64,000 nucleotides of DNA from Euptelea pleiosperma (Eukaryota > Streptophyta > Magnoliopsida > Ranunculales > Eupteleaceae), in NCBI GenBank assembly GCA_035048495.1, contig CM068553.1, positions 15,563,190 to 15,627,189 of the forward strand. Reading direction: 5' to 3'. The translations under genes and the position numbers were made by a program. Position 1 is the first letter of the stretch, and each line of letters starts with the position of its first letter. Below the pieces are notes generated by a model. That model did no database searches and was not told the origin of the DNA. It saw nothing but the letters and a program-made list of their open reading frames with translations. Below, in pieces: positions 1 through 13,000 of the stretch.

Positions 1-1068
1 GTTTCGTTGCACCCATAGATGCTCTTGGAACATTCTCACTTTGTCCAACTTTGCTGCCACTTCCTTCATTGTAGGCCTATCTTCCCCTTTTAGCTTTAGG
101 CATCTCCTTGCTAGCTCAGCAATTGCCAGTAGTTGCTCTTTGTCCCCCTCATTCATAACTCGATCGTCAAGAATTTGGAAGAGACAATTTTCGTTGAGTG
201 AAGAAATGAAATACATAGCCAAGCTTCTATGTTTTTTAGATCTTTCTAATGAAATTGTCTTCTCGCCAGTTAAAAGCTCAACAATAACAACACCAAAGCT
301 ATAAACATCACTTTTCTCAGTTAACTGACCTGTTTGAAAACATTCTAGATCCAAGTATCCTAAGGTCCCTTGAACTAGTGTAGTCATTTGTGTTTGATCA
401 AGAGGAACCAACCTTGAAGCTCCAAAATCGGATACTTTTGCGATGTACGTAATTATCATCTAATAGTATGTTGTCAGACTTGACATCTCTGTGAAGGACC
501 GGTATGGAGTGTGCTGAGTGCAAGTAAGCAAGTACTCCTACAGTTTCTGAGGTGATCCTTAAGCGATGACCCCATGAAATGGTAGTTGTGTTGCTCCCAT
601 TCTGGATGTGCTCTAGGAGAATACCATTGGAAACGAATTCGTAAACTAACACGGTAACTTCAGTCTCTAAACAACAACCCAGAAGCTTTACCACATTTCG
701 GTGGTTGATTTGAGAAAGAATGTCCACCTCATTTATGAACTGTGTAATTTGGCTCTGATCCATTAATTTAGACTTCTTAATGGCTACAACTCTCTTATCT
801 GGTAAAATTCCTTTGTACATTGTACCATACCGTCCTTGGCCAAGAACTCGACTCTCATCATAGTTGTTGGCTGCCCTTTTTAAGTTTTGTACAATAAAAA
901 TCTTGGCAATATCTGAAACACCTGTATGTGAAGTGATTTGTTGTTGCAACAGTAAACCTCCATTTTGTAGGAAGAATTTCTCTCTGAGTTTGATAAGCCT
1001 TCTTCGCTTGAGTGCCCAATAGAACAAGGAACTGGAAGCAATTAGAAACAAAAGGCCTAGACCAATAC
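1..1068 (-). pseudogene. WAK pseudogene A, exon 3: membrane segment and kinase domain, frameshifted
   Basis: The exon starts after a TTGCAG acceptor at 1069-1070 and reads through a hydrophobic membrane segment (FLIASSSLFYWALKRRR) into a kinase domain. Visible motifs are the glycine loop GQGRYG, VAIKK lysine, HRDVKSDN catalytic loop, DFGASR, and the EDRPTM end. Compared with copy B, four extra bases lie at about 446-450, just after the HRDVKSDNILLD block, so the normal frame is lost before DFG. The DPE motif of the activation segment is also DLE here (near 350). Beyond the shift the old frame stays open to the window edge; by comparison with copy B about 117 bp of 3' coding sequence lie outside the window. 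Confidence 0.9.
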
Positions 1069-1429
1069 CTGCAAGGAAAAGAAGTTAGAAGAGGTTCACT
1101 ACAAGTCCCTATCAACTAGAAAGACTTTTATTCAATTGAGAATTTTGAAATTAGATGCAAAAAACTATTGGAGTGTTTGGGTGCAACATGGAAAGACATG
1201 ATGACTTTGTTCTTTTACAATTTTGAGTAGGTCTTGCTTAGTGAACAATGGTCGAGGAACGGCAGGTCATGAAATTTGGCTAGGACAATATCTCTTGATA
1301 GGGGTGTCCAAGAAGAAAAAAATGTACTCATAATTCATGTGCCCTTGAACACGAACGACTCTGTAATATGACGTACGTGTTTGTAGTGAAGGAATAAGAG
1401 CATAGAAGGATTGATCTATGCTAGCTTAC

Positions 1430-1600
1430 CTAAAAGGAGGGCTAGAAGTAATTTAATATCACGGGTGCAGCCAGTTCCATCTTTTTTTCCGTCACCATTG
1501 TAGCCACGTTTACAAGAGCAGTAGAAACCCCCATTGGTATTATGGAAAATCCCAACCGCATGATAGGGTATGTTGTTTGCCTCGCCACAGTCGTCAATAT
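1430..1600 (-). pseudogene. WAK pseudogene A, exon 2: calcium-type EGF module
   Basis: 171-bp exon with acceptor CAAG at 1601 and donor GTAAGC at 1429-1424. It begins DIDDCGE and ends with a CSCKRGYNGDG..GTGC block, as in the EGF_CA exon of WAK genes, and its frame is open. Two of the six expected cysteines are missing: the second and third positions are occupied by Tyr and Phe in the stretch after IPY. At least one disulphide would be lost. Confidence 0.85.
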
Positions 1601-1860
1601 CTTGATAATATGCCCGTCACCAAGAGAAGAAAGAGAACCCACGTTAACCAAGTTGAAATCAAAGCACTCACCATCAAATAAACTTACTTTTGTTCATGCT
1701 TTCGTTACATGAAACATCCCTGTAAAGTATAATCACGACTCTCATAAATTAAAGGGTGCTTTACAAGCAGCATCATTGTTCTGATTTCCCTGCTCCCATT
1801 GGCAAACATTACCAAACCAAACAGGGAGGGTTCCGACCACACGTGATTTTAATTTTTAAG

Positions 1861-2110
1861 CAGATAAATTAATTATGATGAATGGTTCACCGCTTGATGG
1901 AGATACACAAAAAATATCTGATTAGTGATATCTAGCCATTGAATTAGAATCCAAAACATTATTCAAATCAAACGGCTAGAAATCACCTTATGAAAACTTT
2001 TCAATCCAAATGGTTATAGATCACTAATCAGGCTAATACTTCATTTGTAGATGTATCAAGTGGTGGGCCAAAATTCATGAGTCATTGGGCCCAAAATATT
2101 GTGTGAGGTG
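1861..2110. mobile_element. Foldback MITE (family M1) in WAK-A intron 1
   Basis: The two halves are imperfect reverse complements: GATTAGTGATATCTAG on the left, and ATCACTAATCAGGCT with a GGTGGGCC-type end on the right. A homologous element lies at the same place in intron 1 of copy B (39925-40200). There is no coding capacity. Confidence 0.75.
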
Positions 2111-2246
2111 GCAAAATTTTATGTTCTGCACAGCTTCACATAGAAAAAAGATCCACATTATTTACAAATTCCAGAAATTTTTTGCTGTTGTGATGAGAGT
2201 GCAAGGTTGATGTCATAGTTATCAAGAAAAGAAAAAATCTAATTAC

Positions 2247-2454
2247 CTTGGCATCCTTGGGAGAGATAAGGGTTCCCTTCGTAACCCTTGTTGCAGTGAC
2301 ACCGATGTCCATGGCCATTGGTGGAGTTAGCACAATGAATATTTGGGGCGATGCAAGCATAAGACACCGTGGTTTGAGCTTTCTCGCATGTGTCATTCCC
2401 AATTGCTCAGTCTAGTGCCACTAGAATCGAAGTTCTATTGAATGTACCATTAGT
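2247..2454 (-). pseudogene. WAK pseudogene A, exon 1, 3' part
   Basis: Continues exon 1 beyond the CACTA insertion. Directly after the target duplication the frame reads NGTFNRTS, matching NGTFDITQ in copy B. It then reaches an in-frame TGA where copy B has Trp, and continues NDTCEKAQ to an EGF-like end (CHCNKGYEGNPYLSQGC). The donor is CAAG/GTAATT at 2247/2246. The split codon at the exon 1-exon 2 border (G + AT = Asp) is the same as in copy B. Confidence 0.88.
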
Positions 2455-2815
2455 CACTACTAGAAAATTGTGGCCGTCGCTGAAAAGTAAAAACCCGTCG
2501 CTAAAACATACAGCGACGGTCGACCTGACCGTCGCATACCGTCGCTGTATAGTACCGTCACTAATAGTTATAGCAACGGCCACATAGATATTGACCGTCG
2601 CTATAAAGTTTTCCCCGCCAAAAAAGATGGTATCAGAAACTATTTTAGTGACCATCTAGAACCCTACAGTGACGGTTATGGCCGTCTCTAAAAGTACCAA
2701 TCAGTGACGGTCAGAGTCTGACTGTCGCTATATAGTAGGTTCTTTATTATTAGCGATGGTCGGTGGCCGTCGCTAAAACCTCTTTTTTTTTTTTTTTTTT
2801 TTTTTTTGCTGTAAT
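2455..2815. repeat. CACTA left terminus and subterminal repeats, with poly-T
   Basis: After the 13-bp terminal repeat come many copies of GACCGTCGC and its reverse complement (2470-2780), the usual binding array for the element's own proteins. A T-run follows at about 2783-2807, then a short AT-rich stretch with a 20-bp tandem duplication (TTCCCCTGTAATAC). Confidence 0.85.
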
Positions 2816-3129
2816 CTTTTTTTTTTTGTAAATTCCCCTGTAATACCTGTGACCTGCAAATTCCCCTGTAATACTTGTGACCTGCCTTCATTCAAAAAAA
2901 TACTACGAAGCAAATATAATATAAAACATACATTATCTAATCCAAAATTGGCCAAATAGTAAAATGTCCAAATCTTCCAAAGTAACTATACAAAATTTCA
3001 AAATATTCCATAATTAATGTTATCAGCACCAAAAAAGATACAAGTAGGATAAGAAGATGACACATGACTGCATCATATCAATCAGCACCTAGTCCCTGCA
3101 AAACGAATAGAAAAATAATTAGAACTGTA

Positions 3130-5460
3130 AATATTAAAACTTAGTTTAAACAAAATTGAGAGTTCTAAACTCGACATAAGTTAAAACTTTAAAATTTCTA
3201 AACCTATTCACTATAGATTTCTAACTAGACATCTATTTTGGCGTTGTCTATTCTAACAAATTTGAATGAACATATTATAAGTGTTAGATAAGGTTTCAGA
3301 ATATTCAAACCTCGTTTGCCTGATTTAGGTATCGACTTAAGTTAATACCTTAAAATTCCCTAACCATATAATTCACTATGGATTCCCAACCGGACATCTA
3401 TTTTTTATGTCGTATTTTCCAACAAATTTATTTCAATATATTATCAGTGTTAGAAGAGATTTCATGAGATTCAGACCTCATTTGCCCGATTTGAGCGTTG
3501 TGTTTCCGAAATTGACTTAAGTTAAAACCTTCAAAATCTTTAAATACATAACTCCCTACTGATTCCAAAATTGACACTTGTTTTTTATGCTGTCTCTTCT
3601 AACTGATTTCTTTCAACATATTAAATGTATTAGAAGAGGTTTAAGGAGTTTCAAAACTTGTTTGCCTGATTTGGACGTCGAGTTCGAAATCGACTCAAGT
3701 AGTTAAAACTTTAAAATCCCTAAACATTTAACTTATTACAAATTTCCAACTGAACCTCCATTTTTTACATCGTCTTTTTTCGCATATTTGTTTTCACTCA
3801 CTAAATGTGTTGGAAGAGATTTTTGAAGATTTAGACATCATTTGCTCAATTTGGGCGTCGAGTTCCAAAATTGACTTAAGTTAAAATCTTGAAATCCCTA
3901 AACTTTTAACTTATTACAGATTCCTAACAGAACCTCCATTTTTTACATCGTCTTTTTCAACATATTTGTTTTAACTCACTAAATACGTTGGAAGAGACTT
4001 TTGAAGATTTAGACCACATTTGCCCGATTTGGGCGTCGAGTTCCAAAATTGACTTAAGTTAAAACCTTGAAATTCCTAAACTTTTAACTCATTACAGATT
4101 CCTAACAGAACCTCCATTTTTTACATCATCTCTTTTCACATATTTGTTTTACCTCCCTAAATGTGTTGGAAGTGGTTTTTTAAAATTTAGACCTCATTTG
4201 CCCGATTTGGACGTCGAGTTCCAAAATTGACTTAAGTTAAAACCTTGAAATCCCTAAACTTTGAACTCATTACAGATTCCTAACAGAACCTCCATTTTTT
4301 ACATCGTCTCTTTCCACATGTTTGTTTTACCTCCCTAAATGTGTTAGAAGAGGCTTTTGAAGATTTAGACCTCATTTGCCCGATTTGGGCTTCGAGTTCC
4401 AAAATTGACTCAAGTTAAAACCTTGAAATCCCTAAACTTTGAACTCATTACAGATTCCTAACAGAACCTCCAATTTTTACATCGTTTCTTTCCACATGTT
4501 TGTTTTACCTCCCTAAATGTGTTGGAAGAGGCTTTTGAAGATTTAGACTTCATTTGCTCGATTTGGGCGTCGAGTTCCAAAATTGACTTAAGTTAAAACC
4601 TTGAAATCCCAAAACTTTTAACTTATTATAGATTCCTAACAGAACCTCCATTTTTTACATCGTCTTTTTCAACATATTTGTTTTAACTCACTAAATGCGT
4701 TGGAAGAGGTTTTTGAAAATTTAGACCTCATTTGCCCAATTTGGACGTCGAGTTCCAAAATTGACTTAAATTAAAACCTTGAAATCCAAAAACTTTGAAC
4801 TCATTACAGATTCCTAACAAAACCTCTATTTTTTACATCGTCTCTTTCCACATGTTTGTTTTACCTCCCTAAATGTGTTAGAAGAGGCTTTTGAAGATTT
4901 AGACCTCATTTGTCCGATTTGGGCTTCGAGTTCCAAAATTGACTCAAGTTAAAACCTTGAAATCCCTAAACTTTGAACTCATTACAGATTCCTAACAGAA
5001 CCTCCATTTTTTACATCGTCTCTTTCCACATGTTTGTTTTACCTCTCTAAATGTGTTAGAAGAGGCTTTTGAAGATTTAGACTTCATTTGGGCTTCGAGT
5101 TTCAAAATTGACTCAAGTTAAAACCTTGAAATCCCTAAACTTTGAACTCATTACAGATTCCTAACAGAGCCTCCATTTTTTACATCGTCTCTTTCCACAT
5201 GTTTGTTTTACCTCCCTAAATGTGTTGGAAAAGGCTTTTGAAGTTTTAGACTTCATTTGCCCGATTTGGGCGTCGAGTTCCAAAATTGACTTAAGTTAAA
5301 AACTTGAAATCCCTAAACTTTGAACTCATTACAGATTCCTAACAGAACCTCCATTTTTTACATTGTCTTTTTCTACATGTTTGTTTTACCTCCCTAAATG
5401 TGTTAGAAGAGGCTTTTGAAGATTTAAACCTCATATTCCCAACTTGACATATTCCCAACT
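3130..5460. repeat. ~178-bp satellite array carried inside the CACTA element
   Basis: About 12 to 13 head-to-tail copies, recognised by a repeated block around GATTTGGGCGTCGAGTTCC that recurs near 3318, 3481, 3661, 3841, 4020, 4197, 4376, 4554, 4732, 4910, 5087 and 5257. Spacing is mostly 177-180 bp. The left copies are the most diverged and those from about 3840 rightward are the most uniform. One monomer near 5087 has lost about 10 bp. There are no ORFs. The array lies downstream of the transposon genes. Confidence 0.9.
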
Positions 5461-5616
5461 TGAAATCTATTTTTAGCGCCATCTTTTAGGCATGGACAAC
5501 TAACTAATAGTAGTAGACAGTTAAGACAACTAATTCTTATTAAACAACAAACCATAAACAAATCAATGATAATTCAGTAATTGAATGCAATAATCTTAAA
5601 AAGAGTATGGACATAC

Positions 5617-6345
5617 CAAATCCTCCTCATCGTCTGAACGGTGTTGAACTTGGCTGGGAGGCGGTATGGTGTGCGTGGAGTTCAAAAATTGTTGCATCTG
5701 CTCATGCAACAACTTCTGTACCTGCTCTTGCACCTGCTATTGTACCGTCTCCTGTTGCTTCTGCATCTGCTCCTGCATATTCTGCATCGCTTGTTGTAGG
5801 TCCTTTACTTCATTTTGAAGATTCATATAACTAGAACCAGTAGACGAACTAGATGATGAGCCAAAGACTGAAGTCGGCGTTGGGCCTAGGCCTAGGCCGC
5901 GTACAAGACCGTGTCGCTCTCGACCCACCACAGTGGTATATATGTCGTCGGGTGTAAGTGCAGGAGTAGAAGACTCACCACTCTGTACAATCTCAGAAAG
6001 TTCCTTAAATTTTGACTGCATTCAAAACAAATTAATTAGTAAAAGTCAATTATATTTGAAATAAACATTTTACGTACGAATCAACTGGTGACCCATCTTT
6101 TCTTGTATGAGTTCGGATATACAAACCAATTCGGGTCGGTGGAGTACCATCTTCCTGAGTCTATCCTTGAGGAAAATATAAAAATATGTTACACAATTAT
6201 AAATCATTGTGACTTCAAAAGACTAAGCCAAATAATGAAACCATATACATACCTCTTCCTCTCTATAGCGTGCGAAGCTCTTTGTCCCCCCCGTATGTTT
6301 AACGGTAAGCTTACTACGGTTCTCCTTATTTGTTTTTGCCACAGC
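5617..6345 (-). pseudogene. CACTA second gene, Transposase_24 (Ptta/En/Spm) type, 3' exons
   Basis: Three phase-compatible exons are readable on the minus strand: 6345-6253 (AVAKTNKENRSK..SFARYREEE), 6154-6074 (EDGTPPTRIGLYIRTHTRKDG) and 6015-5617. The last contains KFKELSEIVQSGE, VVGRERHGLVRGLGLGPTP and a Gln-rich coiled coil. All borders are GT-AG. The RxG..GPTP block and the THTRKDG block are typical of the plant Ptta/En/Spm transposase family. An in-frame TAG at 5737-5739 interrupts the Gln-rich tail; the same frame stays open behind it to a possible donor at 5616. The start of the gene was not found; it may share a transcript with the TNP2 gene upstream. Confidence 0.8.
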
Positions 6346-6458
6346 CTGCAGAAATTCAATAACATTATAAGTCAACATAGAAAAATAAGTCAACGTAGAA
6401 GAATAAGTCAATTTCATTAATCAAACATCTTACATAAACTTACATTTCATTAATCAAA

Positions 6459-9400
6459 TTAATCATCCCCATCATCAATAAAGGCTTGATCTCCTTCATA
6501 ACCTTCGACAGAAACTCCAGCAATATCACTCCTAGTCCAAGTGAGGTCATCATCATTGGAGTCGGTTGAATCTTGGTGTAACCCAGCTTCATTATCTTGA
6601 AACGGCTCATCTTCTAGGTCCTCGGTCGACTCCATATGATATGTGTCTCGTGGTTGTGTCTTTAATGCAATGCGCCAATCATCACTAGTGATGTCTTGGA
6701 TATAAAAAACTTGTTGTGCCTGATTTGCAAGAATGAATGGTTCATTGGTATTTAAGGTTCGCGTGACATTCACACAGTTGAACCCATACTCATCTACTTT
6801 GAATCCCCCACTATTCATGACATCATACCAATGGCATTTAAATAACACGATCCGATTTTGACAAGGATATTGTAACTCTAGAACATCATTTAAGATGCCA
6901 TAATATCCAACATTGCCTATCATTGGGTTCGTGTCTCTTGCACTTGCAAAGCTATTAGTGGTTGCAGTTACAAAAATTCCACTATTCTGAGTTTTCCTTT
7001 GTTTCTCTCTATCTTGTGTGTAAAATCTAAAGCCATTTACAATGTACCCCTTAAAATATTTCCCTGTCCAGGAAGGACCCAAAGATAACAATTCGAGAGA
7101 TTCATTTACTTCCTCATCATTAGATCGCATGTGCGTAACCTATTCAAATTGAAAAATGAAGTTAATACATTTAAAACTATATAATTACGCTTAAAATTTA
7201 AAATTTTTTGAATGATATCTAACCCTTACATGATCTTTAAACCACGAAGGAAACTCCTTAATATGTTTCCGCTCCAGATCCCTAGGACCCATACGTTTAT
7301 TATTGACATTGATTATTTGTTTGTGCTGCCTGTACAATAAATAATTTGATTATAATCCAAACCCAAGAAAAGCATTAAGTACCAATGTATAGGAAATACA
7401 TATCGGACATATATTTAGAACGATTAGTCTTACTCAATAAACGGAGCGATTTCAGGGCAGTTGATGAGCACATAGAGATGAGCTTGTTCCCACTCAAAGT
7501 TGCTTAGCAAGTGTGATGTAGCCTTCCCTACAGTACGTCCAGTTCCTGCAAAAATAGATAACTTCCCATTTGGTTCCGCATCAACAGCATCGCTATTCCT
7601 CACTAGTCGGTTGAACCTTGTCTCGATCCCATGCAAGTACCTCGAGCAAAATGTCAAAGATTCTTCACAAATATACCCTTCCGCAATTGAACCCTCAGGA
7701 TAATTTCTATTTCGGACATATGTCTTCAGCCTATGCAAATACCTCTCAATTGGATACATCCATCGATATTGCACTGGTCCGGCCACCTTGGCCTCACCAG
7801 CTAGATGAATGGGCAAGTGCACCATAATATCGAAAAAAGCTGGCGGGAAGATCATTTCCATTTTACAAAGTGTTAGAGCAATTCGTGATTCAAGTTGTTC
7901 TAGTTCACTCACATTCAATACCTTCGAACATAACTGTCTGAAAAACGTGGATAACTCGATTAAAACTGAACATACATTCTTAGGTAAGTTACCACGTATT
8001 GCAAGCGGTAGAAATTGTTACATAAGAACATGACAGTCGTGACTCTTGAGCCCAGAAATCTTGCACTGTTTGACTTGAATACACCGTGAGAAGTTCGATG
8101 AATAATTATCTGGAACCTTGATCTCCTTCAAGATTTGACAGAACTTTCTTTTCTCAAGCAAAGACATCGTATGGCATGCAGGGGGTAGTAAAAGTTTTTT
8201 CCCATCCGGAATCGGGTGAAGTTCTTTCCTTATACCCATTAACTTCATATCTACACGAGCTTTTAAGTTATCTTTTGAACCCTCCATGTTTAACAGTGTC
8301 CCGATCACATTATCACAGACATTTTTTTCAATATGCATAATATCCAAATTATGTCGCAACAAGAGATCTTTCCAATACGGCAATTCAAAGAAAATACTCT
8401 TTTTCTTCCAGTTCTTTGGTAAATTACAATCATCCCTCTTTCTCTTCCTCCCGATTTTATCTTTATCTGCCTTACCAAATGTAATATGCTCATAGTCACG
8501 CAATTGATCGAGCACATCCCCTCCAGTCAACGGTATTGGTGCACTTTTCAATTCCTTTTTGCCATCAAACGATTTTTTATTCTGTCGAAATTTATGATCA
8601 AGTGGAAGGAATCGACGATGTCCCAAGTAACATTCTTTATGTCCTTTTTCCAATCTAACCGAATAAGTGTCTTTGTGCCAAGATGGACAAGCAAGTTTTC
8701 CTTTAGTGCTCCACCCTGATAAGTTCGCAAATGCAGGGTAGTCATTAATAGTCCATATGACTCCTGCATGACACCGAAAATTCTGCTTTAAAGAGGCATC
8801 ATATGTATCAAATCCGTCTGTCCATAATTCTTTCAATTCCTCTATCAGTGGTTGCAAGTACACATCGATGTCATTTCTAGGAGCTTTGGGGCCAGGAATA
8901 AGCAACGTCAACATGAAAGATGTTTGCTTCATACACATCCACGGCGGCAAATTGTATGGAATAAGAATTACGGGCCATGTGCTGTGAGGAGTACTCGTAT
9001 AACTAAAAGGAGTGAAGCCATCGCTCGCTACCCCAAGTCTAACATTTCTTGATTCAGAACCGAATGCCGGGGTATTGCTGGTCTAATGCTTCCCACGACT
9101 TAGAGTCTGCAGGATGCCTTAGCATAGTATCTTTTATACGACCCTCGGCATGCCATCTCATGTGTTCGGCTGTTTTTGAACACATAAACAACCTTTGAAG
9201 CCTCAGTTTTAACGGAAAATAACGTAAAATCTTTGCAGGTATTTTCTTTTCCACTGCGGACGAAGCGGAAGCATCTTCAGTAAAACGACGTGAAACCGAT
9301 TTCCACCTGGACTCACCACATACAATACATTCATTTGCGTTCTCATGTTCCTTCCAAAATAACATGCAGTCATTTGGACACGCATCTATCTTCGTGTAAT

Positions 9401-10016
9401 GCAGGCCAAGATCTCGAAGCATTTTTTTTTATTCGTAATGATTCTTAGGTAACTTTTCACCAACCGGAAGTGCTTCTTTTAATAACTCAAGCAACATGTC
9501 GAATGATTTGTTACTCCATCCATTAAGACACTTCAAGTGTAACAATCGTACAAGGAAAGATAGTTTCAAAAATTTAGTGCAACCTGGGTACAGTTCATTC
9601 TCAGCATCCTTCAACATTTCGTAAAATTTACTCGCTTCTTCATTTGGCTCAGTTGATCCGATCTCATCCGATTCGTTCTCCTCTTCACGATCAAGATGGG
9701 GTATTCCAAATGCATCATGTAGCAAGCCTTGCATATCATCACCCTCATCATGCTCATCACTCGTATATTCAACATCATACATACTCTCTCCATGGCGCAA
9801 CCAGATGGTGTAATTCGGATTCATCCCATTAAATACCAAGTCAGTATATACTTCTAGTCGATTCTTTACGAACGCATTGCAACAATTTTTACATGGACAC
9901 TGGATCTTATCCCCAAATCTTGTACGAGAAAATGCAAAATCCAAGAATTTGTCTACTCCAGCTAGATACTCAGGGCTATTTTTCGGCTTTCCAATCCAAC
10001 TTTTATCAATCGACAT
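6459..10016 (-). pseudogene. CACTA TNP2-type transposase (Transposase_21), degenerate
   Basis: Encodes the enzyme that binds and cuts CACTA ends. Starts at ATG 10016. Domains in order: Transpos_assoc (DKSWI..CPCKNC, with LRHGE; about 9980-9790), Transposase_21 (LHYTKIDACPNDC..CGESRW, then RNVRLGVASDGF, GKLACP and LDIMHIEKNVCDN; about 9420-8250), DUF4218 (MIFPPAFFDIMVHL..RWMYP; about 7910-7440) and DUF4216 (YFKGYIVNGFRF..; 7139-6459). Introns: 7433-7330 and 7229-7140, both GT-AG and phase-consistent. Damage: in-frame TAA at 9429-9431, one extra C in a C-run near 9065 (frameshift), and in-frame TAA at 8018-8020 in a CHVLM-stop-QFLP context. Length and domain order are otherwise complete. Confidence 0.92.
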
Positions 10017-13000
10017 ATCTGATTCAAAGCGAAGCCACCTTCAACCAAAAGCACATTGTCACACACAACTCAAATGCATATGCATCATACTTCCTATCTC
10101 CTCTCTATCGGGTGGGTTGATCCTATCCCATTCAGAAATGCATAATCTCTGTTACACTCAATAGCCAAATGATTATTTTTATTTGAAGAATAATTTCGAC
10201 AGCATTTCCCCATAGCTCTCCAAGTACACGACTTAGACTAGGAGCAAAAATGCTACCTTGTCTAAATATGTACCCAGAGAACAAGAGGAATGCTTGCTGA
10301 AACTATTCTTCAAATAGAAATAAGCACTTGAACTATTGACTGTACTAGAGATTATGCATTCCCAAATATTCTGAACGGACAATTCAAGAATTAACAGTAG
10401 ACAATTACTCTTCATCACAAATAAGACAAAAATAATTGTTAACTTGATCAAATTTAGTCCTACATGAGAACCAAATGTCAGAGTTTACAATTAATTTGTC
10501 TCAAATAAGTGATAAGGAAAATAATTATCACACAATGATTCTTGAACGGGAGATCTAAGGTTTAATGCATGTATATGCATGATGCGTAAATTTCTAACCG
10601 ATCAACTAAGAATTAAAGAAATCGATATAATAGATTCAAAAAAGATATGAAGAATAATAGACAATATAAGCAAAGACACCATAAAATTAATCACAATGAA
10701 AATTCTACCATCCTAAATATTAGTAATTAAAATGCATTATAATAAAAGAACAAAATAGAATAGATTGATAAATTATTTAGACCGTCCAATTCAATACTAT
10801 TCCACATACACATTCTATAGAAAATGGGAAATGAGTGTATGCCCTATACCTAAATGTAAGAAGCCGCAACAAGAATGATTTGATGAAACTTTTTTAACTA
10901 AAGTTCCTTAGCCGGCCACTCTCTTTTAGCCTAAAAAAGTGATTTGATTTCGTTAAAAAACTCAATCTTGTGTTTTCAATTCAAGTAAGTTGAATGAGGT
11001 GATTCTTTACCTCTTCAATTAGGTTTTGTTTATTCTCATAATAAATAAAAATGTGATGAACTTACTAAAAACTGTCTTTTATTTACATCGGATAGGTATA
11101 GAAAAGGCCCCAACTAACTCCTCTAACGCCTTGATAGCCTTCTCCCAAAGAATAACACCACCACTAATAGCCTTTTTTAAACCTTGTTTAAAATCTTGAT
11201 ATATACAACCATGTTTAGATAACTCATGTATTTAGGACCTGATTAGATCAAGGATGGAAGAACTAGTTCAGTGTTACAAGATACAATTTTTCTTCACAAA
11301 GCAACACATCTTTATGACCCAATATGAAAAAGTGAAGCTCAAAATGTGAGCCTCAAATCGTTACTTCAAAATTCAAAGTCTTCCCCCACCATGACTTTTT
11401 ATAAGTCAATTCTTCGTTTAATGTCTTTGGGAAAGAAAGTCTTTAGGGTTTTCAATTCAAATCAAATGCTTTTGCTTTTGTCCTCAAAAGCAAGAAAATG
11501 GTGATCTCGATCCATTTTAGATATTTCATGTGCATTAAAGCTATCTTTAGCTTAATTTGTTGCACATGTAATTCTTGTTTACTTAACCATGCCATCTTAA
11601 CTCTTAACTAATGATGCTATTCTTCTCCTACGTCACAAGTAATTAAGAAGAAAAAGTAAAAAAAGAAAAAGAATTCTTGTTCTTAATTATCGAACCCAAA
11701 ATTTAGTTATCTTATTGGTAATGTAGAAATAAAAAATTAGATAAGAAAGGTCATTTTTTCATTATTGTTACAACACTTAATGCTAACTTTGCAAACAAGA
11801 TACTGATTTGTACATGGGTTAAGCACTAAAACTTTATTTCATAGAAGATTCAGAACTTTTCTATCAAGGTTTGTAAAAGCTCTAGTGGTCAACGTACCTC
11901 CTAAGAATCACCAAGGTTCCTAGCACATTCTTCTAAAATTGATAGCCCATTAGTTCAAGTTGTTCTATTACTCTGTTCTAAAATTGAATGCATTCAAATT
12001 AGTTTTTGTAGTAAATCCATATTTATATGATTATGCATGTCACAAGATGTTAATTGCAACTTATATAGTATTCACATCCTGTGCCTAGCTATGTCACTAA
12101 GGCCTTCATTCTGCCTTTCTCCAACATGTGTTTAGCAACATAAACACAACTTATAGCAATTGTTTTAGACTATTTAATATTAGCTTTGACACAAACACAA
12201 CATGATTGAAGAAGATAGAGTTAAAGACACAACCTAGAATTAATATTGCCTCAAACAATGTCAAAGTAAATATTTCCTAGCCGTCCTCTATATATTTGAT
12301 GTTTTAAAGCTCTAGAGAGCATTTTACTAGAGCTAGCATATTGGGTTTGGGGTTTGGATTTTCACTTGATAACTAATAAAAATGGGAAATGGAAAAACAA
12401 TGATATCGTGCCATGTGTCGCATGCCTTTTAACCATCCTAAGTAAGTCAAGATGAGACCATCAGTTGACACTGCGATTTTTTACTAGTTTATGTAAACAA
12501 CCCATGCAAGTAGAAAGACTCATCATTTAATAATAATAAAAAAAATAACCTGTCCAAAATCAGCAAGGAGGACAAAAATATAGATTCAGATATCACAAGA
12601 AATTCCAAGATATATTGATCACAAGAAACTTATAAATGATGTACAGATCACAACTTTTTTACCTTATAAATTTTCAAATCACAAGAAAGTCCAAGATCTA
12701 ATACCCTCCAACACTAATCTCCTCTTAGCAGATTTACCTTCTTGAAATTCTTACGAAAATGACAATAAGCAATCTTTGAGTAACTAGAAACTAAAAGACC
12801 TAAAGTGATTCGGGAAAAAAAATTAATCAAATCAAATCTCAGCCTCAAGCACGAGCTCCTCATTCTAAGGTCAGTATGACAAAAGATAATGAGTCTGTAG
12901 AAAGCCGTACATACTAAAGAAGCAGCCATTAATAGATCCAGTAAGATGACCAGTCTAAAAAAATGTACGAAAGATTAAACAAAAATAAAAAAATATTAGC

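Noticed and set aside
41..304. Plus-strand frames facing the WAK kinase exons (also 36809-37072 and 37626-37958)
   Set aside because: Antisense shadows of conserved kinase sequence.
3130..5460. Regularly spaced repeats, considered as a CRISPR array
   Set aside because: Head-to-tail ~178-bp monomers without spacers, in a plant transposon; this is satellite DNA.
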